Below are positions 59,140 to 64,000 of a DNA stretch of 64,000 bases, one piece after another. Position 1 is the first letter of the stretch, and every line of letters starts with the position of its first letter. Location of the stretch: NCBI RefSeq assembly GCF_000739615.1, contig NZ_BATP01000045.1, positions 1 to 64,000 on the forward strand, given 5' to 3'. The DNA comes from Haloferula sp. BvORR071 (GTDB lineage: Bacteria > Verrucomicrobiota > Verrucomicrobiia > Verrucomicrobiales > Akkermansiaceae). Made by a program: the position numbers and the translations under genes. The notes under the pieces are model-generated. The model searched no databases, was not told the origin of the DNA, and worked only from the letters and a program-made list of their open reading frames with translations.

Positions 59140-59838
59140 ATGGGCGGAGGCAGAAGTCTTGCAGTTGTGCCGCATCGCAGGGACCTTGCGGGCGTGCTTG
59201 CTTATTGGGCTGCCTTTTTCGCGCTGGTGCTGTTTCTCCTCGGCTTGGGCGCGGGTATCGGTGCGTGGAAGCGCAGGCGGGGAATGCGTCGGGTCATCGG
59301 ATTGATTGGCGGCGTCCTTTTCGCCATCGGCGCCGGCAGTTTTGCCGGGACTGGCGCGGTTTCACTGTATGAGATGCCCGGCGATGTGGAGTGGCCCGTA
59401 GGGAACTCCGCCCAGATCATCCGCCTGGCCGATGGCCGGCAATTGGCCTTCCACGAGCCATCGGGAAGGATTCAACTCTACGATGCCAGCGGTCACTTCA
59501 GCCGTGGCTGGAGCATTGTCGGCGGCGGCCTTTTCGAGGCCCGCCTGATCGACGCGGAAACCCTGGAGATTTGGGCCTCGCGCGGAGCCAAGCGTTTCCT
59601 CCTGAATCCCGATGGTGTTCTAACGGATGCAGGCACCTATGCTCCCCAGTCCTACGAGGATTTCCATGGAGAAGGCCAGAAGGGCTCACTGCCCACCCCA
59701 TGGCCGCTGATGGTTCTCACCCATCCAATGATTGCCTGGGCTTTCGGCTTCGGCGGGCTCCTGATGCTCGGCTTGAGCGACCCCAAGAAACGGAAGGCTT
59801 GGTATCGGCGGAAGACAGATGCCCCGGATCTGACCTGA
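59140..59838 (+). CDS. Membrane protein of unknown function
   Basis: A protein of about 232 aa with two N-terminal hydrophobic segments (VLAYWAAFFALVLFLLGLG, VIGLIGGVLFAIGAGSFAG), a middle soluble part that may be beta-rich (QIIRLADGRQLAFHEPSGRIQLYDASGHF and LIDAETLEIWASRGAKRFLLNPDG), and one C-terminal hydrophobic segment (MIAWAFGFGGLLMLGL). The middle resembles a WD/NHL-like strand pair but no domain is named. The start is uncertain: GTG 59101, ATG 59140 and GTG 59194 are all in frame, with no clear ribosome site. Confidence 0.7.
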   Translation: MGGGRSLAVVPHRRDLAGVLAYWAAFFALVLFLLGLGAGIGAWKRRRGMRRVIGLIGGVLFAIGAGSFAGTGAVSLYEMPGDVEWPVGNSAQIIRLADGRQLAFHEPSGRIQLYDASGHFSRGWSIVGGGLFEARLIDAETLEIWASRGAKRFLLNPDGVLTDAGTYAPQSYEDFHGEGQKGSLPTPWPLMVLTHPMIAWAFGFGGLLMLGLSDPKKRKAWYRRKTDAPDLT

Positions 59839-59845
59839 GGTCATC

Positions 59846-60775
59846 TCACCACTCGATCCCCACGCCCTCTTCCGGAATCAGGATTTTCTCGCTGATGCCG
59901 AGGCGGTCCGCCTCCATCAAGAGTCGCTCGACCGGTTCCCCGATCGGCTCGTTGCCCAGCGGGAAGGTGCCGTAGTGCATCGGGATCAGGACCTTCGCTC
60001 CCAGCTCGGCGAAGGCCCGGACCGCCTCCTCCGGGTTCATGTGGACGTCCCGGCCGCTCGGCGCGTCGTAGGCCCCGATCGGCATCAACGCGACATCGAT
60101 ATTCTGGTGGCGGCGGCCGATTTCGGCGAAGCCGTCGAACCAAGCACTGTCGCCGCAGTGGAAAACATTCTTCCCGCCGGACTCGATGATGTAGCCGCCG
60201 TAGTCGCGGTGGGTGTCATGAATGTAGCGGGCGCCCCAGTGATGGCTGGGGGTGTGGATCACGTTGAGGTTGTTGTACTCAATGTTCTCCCAGACCTTGA
60301 TCTCGTGCACGGCGGGAAAGCCGAGGCGGCGGACCAGGCTGGCGCTGCCCTGCGGGACCACGATTCCGCCACGAGAGCGCAGGACCTTGAGGCTGGGCTT
60401 GTGGAGGTGATCGAAGTGCGCGTGGCTGACCAGTACCAAGTCCAGCTCGGGGATTGCCTTTAGCGGCAGACCCGGCTCACGCAAGCGCTTCACGAAGCCA
60501 TGCCACTTCGCCCAGTTGGGATCGACGATCACCGAGTGATCCGAGAACTGGAGCAGGAAGGACGCATGGCCGATCCATGTCACCCGCACGCAGCCGTTGT
60601 CCGGCATTGTCAGCACGGGCTCCTGTTCGGCACCGCCGCGCTTTTGGAAAATCCCGGGGACGATGCGGTGCCGGAAGAACTTGTAGTTGCGCCCCGGCCA
60701 ACCCTTTTGAGGGAGGATTCCCGAATAGTGGGCCGTGATCTTGCCCGACTTCAGATATGGATTTTTCCGGAGCAT
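59846..60775 (-). CDS. MBL-fold metallo-hydrolase (UlaG/NAPE-PLD-like)
   Basis: A 309-aa metallo-beta-lactamase-fold protein: VTWIGHASFLLQF, LVLVSHAHFDHLHKPSL (HxHxDH site), HHWGARYIHDTHRDYGGYIIES, NVFHCGDSAWFDGFAEIG and IPMHYGTFPLGNEPI. The GHAS and HYGTFPL motifs are those of UlaG/NAPE-PLD-type hydrolases. It likely hydrolyses a phosphodiester or lactone; substrate unknown. ATG 60775 is chosen over the TTG at 60787. pyrF lies 31 bases upstream on the same strand. Confidence 0.88.
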   Translation of the reverse strand: MLRKNPYLKSGKITAHYSGILPQKGWPGRNYKFFRHRIVPGIFQKRGGAEQEPVLTMPDNGCVRVTWIGHASFLLQFSDHSVIVDPNWAKWHGFVKRLREPGLPLKAIPELDLVLVSHAHFDHLHKPSLKVLRSRGGIVVPQGSASLVRRLGFPAVHEIKVWENIEYNNLNVIHTPSHHWGARYIHDTHRDYGGYIIESGGKNVFHCGDSAWFDGFAEIGRRHQNIDVALMPIGAYDAPSGRDVHMNPEEAVRAFAELGAKVLIPMHYGTFPLGNEPIGEPVERLLMEADRLGISEKILIPEEGVGIEW

Positions 60776-60805
60776 CGACGGCCGCAAACTAGCGTGGATA
60801 CCGGT

Positions 60806-61585
60806 TCACGCGACCGCTTCTTGATAGGATTGTGCGATCCGCTCCGCCCAGCGTTTGGCGCGCTCGCCGAAGCTGAAGCCATCATCCGCGTAAAGCACTC
60901 CGCGCGAGACATTGATGACGTCCGGTGCGCTGCGGGCGGCGGCGGCTAGATCCGCAAGATCCCCGCCCTGCGCACCCAGTCCGGGCACCAGCAGCGGAGC
61001 ATCCGGAATTTTGCTGAGGACCCCCCCGGCATTCGTCAGGCCCACGACGTAGCCGACATCGGTCGCCATCCCGGCGGCGCGTTCGCCCAGAGCGGTGACG
61101 AGTTCGAAAACGGAGCGTCCGTCGGCCAAGGTCTGGCGCTGGAAGTCAGCTGAGCCGGCATTCGAGGTCACGGCCAGCAGGTAGATGCCCTTACCCTCCC
61201 AGCCGAGGAAGGGCTCGATCGAGTCGTAGCCGAGGAAGGGATTCAGCGTTACCGCATCCACCTTCCAGTGGGCGAAGTAACTATGCGCATAGTACTTCTG
61301 GGTCTCGCCGATGTCGCTGCGCTTGGCGTCGAGAATCACCGGGACCTCGGAGGGCATCGCGCCAAGCAGGTTCTCGAGGATCTCGATTCCCCGCAGGCCC
61401 ATCGCCTCGAAGTAGGCCATGTTTGGCTTGAAGGCGGCCGCGTGCTCCCAGGTCTCGTCGACGACTTGCTTGAGGAAATCCGGCACGGCTTCGATCCCGC
61501 CCGCGCCGGGCCGGGGGTCGAGGCCAACACAAAGACGGGAACCGGTGGCGGCGATTCGCGCCGAAAGGCGTTCGCGGTAGCGCAT
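60806..61585 (-). CDS. pyrF: Orotidine 5'-phosphate decarboxylase (PyrF)
   Basis: A 259-aa OMP decarboxylase of the type-2 subfamily, last step of UMP synthesis. RLCVGLDPRPGAGG, FKPNMAYFEAMG and LDAKRSDIGETQKYYAHSYFAHWKVDAVTLNPFLGYDSIEPFL hold the catalytic Lys-Asp set. LLVPGLGAQGGDL is the phosphate-binding loop. The gene is preceded by a 223-base gap that carries a sigma-54-type promoter facing the other way. It stands at the head of a short minus-strand run with the MBL gene. Confidence 0.95.
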   Translation of the reverse strand: MRYRERLSARIAATGSRLCVGLDPRPGAGGIEAVPDFLKQVVDETWEHAAAFKPNMAYFEAMGLRGIEILENLLGAMPSEVPVILDAKRSDIGETQKYYAHSYFAHWKVDAVTLNPFLGYDSIEPFLGWEGKGIYLLAVTSNAGSADFQRQTLADGRSVFELVTALGERAAGMATDVGYVVGLTNAGGVLSKIPDAPLLVPGLGAQGGDLADLAAAARSAPDVINVSRGVLYADDGFSFGERAKRWAERIAQSYQEAVA

Positions 61586-61760
61586 GGGGGTATTTTAGCA
61601 GGTGGGGGAAGCGGGGCAAGAGCAACGCTGCAAGGCGATTCGCTCCGGGATGCCGCTTGATCGGCCCAACCCGTGCGGAATGACCGTAGGATCGCTGAAA
61701 TGCAACGGCGGTGGCGGACGGGACGGGGCTGCAAGCCTCGTTCCGCAGGGAAAGAGCCCG

Positions 61761-61775
61761 TGGCACATCGCTTGC
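61761..61775 (+). promoter_or_regulatory. Putative sigma-54 (-24/-12) promoter
   Basis: TGGCAC-ATCGC-TTGC at 61761-61775: the GG and GC dinucleotides are spaced exactly as in the RpoN consensus (TGGCACnnnnnTTGC). It lies 33 bases before the start of the glycine-zipper gene, giving a leader of about 20-25 bases. Confidence 0.65.
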
Positions 61776-61808
61776 GAAGAGTGACGCGGCAAATCTGCCA
61801 GCAAATCC

Positions 61809-62324
61809 ATGAAAACGATTCCAAAAGACAGCCAGGACCGCGCGGACGCCCGCAATGAAGACCCGATCACCGGGGAGCCCGGCAGCCATCCGGTAGGGGT
61901 GGGAGTCGGCACCGCGGGCGGAGCCACGGCCGGAGCAGCGATCGGCGCGGTGGGAGGTCCTGTGGGTGCCGTCGTCGGCGCGGTGGTGGGGGGTATCGCC
62001 GGGGCCGCCGCCGGCAAGGCGGGAGCCGAGGCGGTCAATCCCACTGAGGAAGCCAGCTATTGGCGTGAAAACCACGCCCGCCAGGAGTGGGCGGATCCGG
62101 AATACAGCTACGACGATTACGATCCCGCCTACCGGGCCGGTTACGAGGGGGCTGCGAGCCGCGGCACCACTTGGGAAGATGCTGAACCCCATCTCGCCCG
62201 CGAATGGGACCAAACGAAGGGCGGATCCCGCCTGACTTGGGAGAAGGCGAAGCACGCCGTGCGTGCGGGTTGGCACCGTGTGGAACGCCGCCTTCCCGGT
62301 GACGCGGATGGCGACGGCAGGTGA
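61809..62324 (+). CDS. Glycine-zipper stress-type protein
   Basis: A 171-aa protein: polar N-terminus, then a glycine-zipper membrane segment of about 50 residues (GVGVGTAGGATAGAAIGAVGGPVGAVVGAVVGGIAGAAAGKAGAEAVNP), then a charged C-terminus with YWRENHARQEWADPEYSYDDYDPAYRAGYEGA and a short second copy of W-E-x-A (TTWEDAEPHLAREWDQTKG). Such proteins are often general-stress or cell-envelope factors; function unproven. A sigma-54-type promoter lies 33 bases before its ATG and it is a single gene, which suggests stress-dependent expression. Confidence 0.77.
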   Translation: MKTIPKDSQDRADARNEDPITGEPGSHPVGVGVGTAGGATAGAAIGAVGGPVGAVVGAVVGGIAGAAAGKAGAEAVNPTEEASYWRENHARQEWADPEYSYDDYDPAYRAGYEGAASRGTTWEDAEPHLAREWDQTKGGSRLTWEKAKHAVRAGWHRVERRLPGDADGDGR

Positions 62325-62436
62325 GAAATCAATCGTCCCACGCTTGCGGCAGGTCAGGTTTTCCACTTGGCCTGCCGTGCTTGCGATGACAGCGAATGAT
62401 ACTGGCGCATTAAAAGATCCCGGCGCAATATGAACA

Positions 62437-63711
62437 ATGAGCAAGGGCCGCGACCACCTCTGGACCATCGGAATCACCGCAGCGGCGACAGCGGCGCTGA
62501 CCATCATTGTCCGGAACTTCATATCCGGGGAGGAAAAGATCACCCACCGCATCGCTCAGCGCTATGGGATTTCCGACCCGCAGTTCGAGCGAGCGATGAG
62601 CCAGTTGCTCGGGCCGCCGATTCTTTCCGGAAACGCGGTCAAGCCCCTGCAGAATGGCCGCGAGATATTCCCTGCCATGCTCGCCGCAATCGCGGAGGCC
62701 GAGCGAAGCATTACCTTTGAAACCTTCATCTACTGGGAGGGAGAGATCGCCGACCGCTTTGCGGATGCGCTGGCGGCCAAAGCCCGGCAGGGCGTCAAGG
62801 TGCACGTGCTGATCGATGGCGTGGGCTGTGATTGCGTTAATGGCGAGGCGCTGCGGCGGATGACTCGTGCGGGCGTGGAGTTGGAACTCTATCATACCGC
62901 GAATCTCGCCCGGACCAATGAACGTACGCACCGCAAGCTGCTGGTGATCGATGGCCGGCTGGGCTTCACGGGCGGCGTGGGTATTGCCGACAATTGGGAC
63001 GGCGATGCTGAGGATCCTGAACACTTCCGCGACACCCAGTACCGGGTTGAGGGCCCCGTGGTCGCCCAGATGCAAGCGGCCTTCCTGGACAATTGGATGA
63101 AGACGCGTGCCGTGGTGCTGCATGGGGAGGACTATTTCCCGGAGCTGCATGAGGCCGGTGAGCTGCGCTGCCAGATGTTCAAGAGTTCCCCGATGGAGGG
63201 TAGCGAGAGCGCTCGCTTGATGTACCTGCTGTCGATCGCCGCTGCCGAGAAAAACATCAAGATCGGCAATGCCTATTTCCTGCCCGACGATCTGACTACC
63301 CAAACCCTGCTGGAAGCCGTCGAGCGCGGCGTGAGCGTGGAGGTGCTGCTTCCCGGGCGGACCATCGATTCCAAGTCGGTTCGGCTGGCGGCACGGCAAC
63401 GGTTGGGCCGCCTGCTGGAGGGAGGGGTGAAAGTATACGAATTCGAACCCACGATGTACCACTGCAAGTGCATGATGATCGATGATCTCTGGACCTCCGT
63501 GGGATCGGCGAACTTCGACAACCGTTCGTTCCGGATCAACGACGAGGCGAACCTGAATGTCATCGATGAGGAATTCACGCGGCGCGAAGTGGAGGTCTTC
63601 AGTTGCGACGTTGCGCGCGCAGGGGAGTTCACCTATGACGATTGGCAGAACCGTTCGCTTGGCGAGAAGCTTGTCGGCGGAACTGCCGCGCTGCTGCGGT
63701 CGCAACTTTGA
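62437..63711 (+). CDS. Cardiolipin synthase-like phospholipase D protein
   Basis: A 424-aa PLD-superfamily protein with a membrane anchor at the N-terminus (LWTIGITAAATAALTIIV). It has two HKD motifs: ERTHRKLLVIDGRLGFTGGVGIADNW (about 160-185) and YHCKCMMIDDLWTSVGSANFDNRSF (about 335-360). Bacterial cardiolipin synthases of the Cls type look like this. Phosphatidyl transfer between phosphatidylglycerol molecules is likely. It is preceded by a hairpin (CGGCAGG/CCTGCCG) near 62350-62390, with no sigma-54 site, and has no operon partner. Confidence 0.88.
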   Translation: MSKGRDHLWTIGITAAATAALTIIVRNFISGEEKITHRIAQRYGISDPQFERAMSQLLGPPILSGNAVKPLQNGREIFPAMLAAIAEAERSITFETFIYWEGEIADRFADALAAKARQGVKVHVLIDGVGCDCVNGEALRRMTRAGVELELYHTANLARTNERTHRKLLVIDGRLGFTGGVGIADNWDGDAEDPEHFRDTQYRVEGPVVAQMQAAFLDNWMKTRAVVLHGEDYFPELHEAGELRCQMFKSSPMEGSESARLMYLLSIAAAEKNIKIGNAYFLPDDLTTQTLLEAVERGVSVEVLLPGRTIDSKSVRLAARQRLGRLLEGGVKVYEFEPTMYHCKCMMIDDLWTSVGSANFDNRSFRINDEANLNVIDEEFTRREVEVFSCDVARAGEFTYDDWQNRSLGEKLVGGTAALLRSQL

Positions 63712-63780
63712 CGTTTAGAGCCGTTTCTCAAGAGTTCCGGCGCGAATTCCAGTTACACCCCGGTTCTGCCATGTTAGACC

Positions 63781-64000
63781 ATGGCTGCACTGATGGACAT
63801 GGAACCAAGCATCGCGCTGATCGCCGACGGCAGATTGATCCTGGCCCGCATGGATGGCCAATCGAAGCGGCACGATTGCGAGTTCGCGGCGGAAATCGAG
63901 CGGCGCGAGCAGCGCTCGGCGGAGAAGAATTCCTGGCTGCAGGGTGAGGAAGGTGCCGGCGGCATGAATCCCTTTGGGCGCTCCTCGGTCTGGGGCCGGC
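63781..64000 (+). CDS. Start of an unidentified gene, cut by the window end
   Basis: From ATG 63781 the frame stays open to the last base (73 codons): PSIALIADGRLILARMDGQSKRHDCEF, AAEIERREQRSAEKNSWLQGEEGAGGMNPFGRSSVWG. It is acidic/basic-balanced, soluble-looking and has the even codon use of real genes here. No family recognised. The previous gene ends 69 bases upstream, so it probably has its own promoter. Confidence 0.55.
   Translation, partial: MAALMDMEPSIALIADGRLILARMDGQSKRHDCEFAAEIERREQRSAEKNSWLQGEEGAGGMNPFGRSSVWGR

Noticed and set aside
62340-62436. Sigma-54 promoter before the PLD gene (TGGCCTGCCGTGCTTGC)
   Set aside because: The spacing between GG and GC is two bases too long; the similar site at 61761 has exact spacing.
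1-64000. CRISPR array, tRNA, rRNA, insertion sequence, integrase or phage genes
   Set aside because: No regularly spaced repeat array, cloverleaf, transposase or integrase-like protein, or phage gene was recognised in either strand.

Overview
ORGANISM. The window is GC-rich, densely coded bacterial chromosome and reads as Verrucomicrobiota, most like the Luteolibacter/Haloferula group (inference from gene content, no database search). The clues are an adjacent pair of PSD1-type (DUF1549/DUF1553) and DUF1501 proteins next to an ECF sigma/anti-sigma pair, large secreted helical-repeat proteins, an autotransporter-type barrel protein, menaquinone genes, and short word-like intergenic repeats. 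No rRNA, tRNA, CRISPR array, insertion sequence, integrase or phage gene was seen, and no gene-free stretch exceeds 300 bases. LAYOUT. 1-5.6 kb: menaquinone genes menH(partial, frameshifted)-menB, then an outer-membrane barrel gene with its own terminator, then menA-menC-menE. 5.7-8.2 kb: PIN-PhoH ATPase, RbsD-like lipoprotein, Mini-III-like RNase. 8.2-12.6 kb, minus strand: molybdate locus modE, TonB receptor, sulfite-oxidase-fold protein, modA, modB, with a ModE-type palindrome but no modC. 12.7-19.6 kb: orphan E1-alpha dehydrogenase subunit, MBOAT acyltransferase with a small 4-TM protein, two LysR regulators, MFS transporter, DUF2917 protein, GNAT gene and GNAT remnant, SRPBCC protein. 19.6-25.9 kb: TerC, CNNM/CorC-like protein, GH43-type propeller, EboB-like hydrolase. 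26-32 kb: sigma factor, anti-sigma, PSD1 and DUF1501 proteins. 32-36 kb: SMI1-family pair, nuoA, panD, rpmB, GYF_2 protein. 36-40.4 kb: three secreted proteins in one operon (two solenoids and a TlpA-like thioredoxin). 40.5-51 kb: zincin-like DUF3267 protein, DoxX, ABC exporter, tandem coiled-coil paralogues, tandem mini-lipoproteins, rlmH, 4-TM protein with a methyltransferase, ABC-2 type transporter, HD hydrolase. 51.2-54.5 kb: TetR, SGNH hydrolase and P450, coupled by ATGA overlaps and preceded by a perfect palindromic operator. 55-58 kb: an IcmF-type acyl-CoA mutase split into two overlapping genes. 58-64 kb: phosphoesterase, MBL hydrolase, pyrF, glycine-zipper protein behind a sigma-54 promoter, cardiolipin synthase and the start of one more gene. 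HOW THE GENES WORK TOGETHER. Menaquinone genes and nuoA point to quinone-linked respiration. The mod locus looks like regulated molybdate uptake across both membranes. The PSD1/DUF1501 locus is a typical secreted-enzyme module controlled by an ECF sigma factor. The two most distinctive units are the split IcmF with an altered substrate-side loop and the autoregulated TetR-SGNH-P450 operon. Several unnamed families (solenoids, coiled-coil pairs, mini-lipoproteins, 4-TM proteins, stop-associated palindromes, word repeats) recur inside the window and look like lineage-specific systems.
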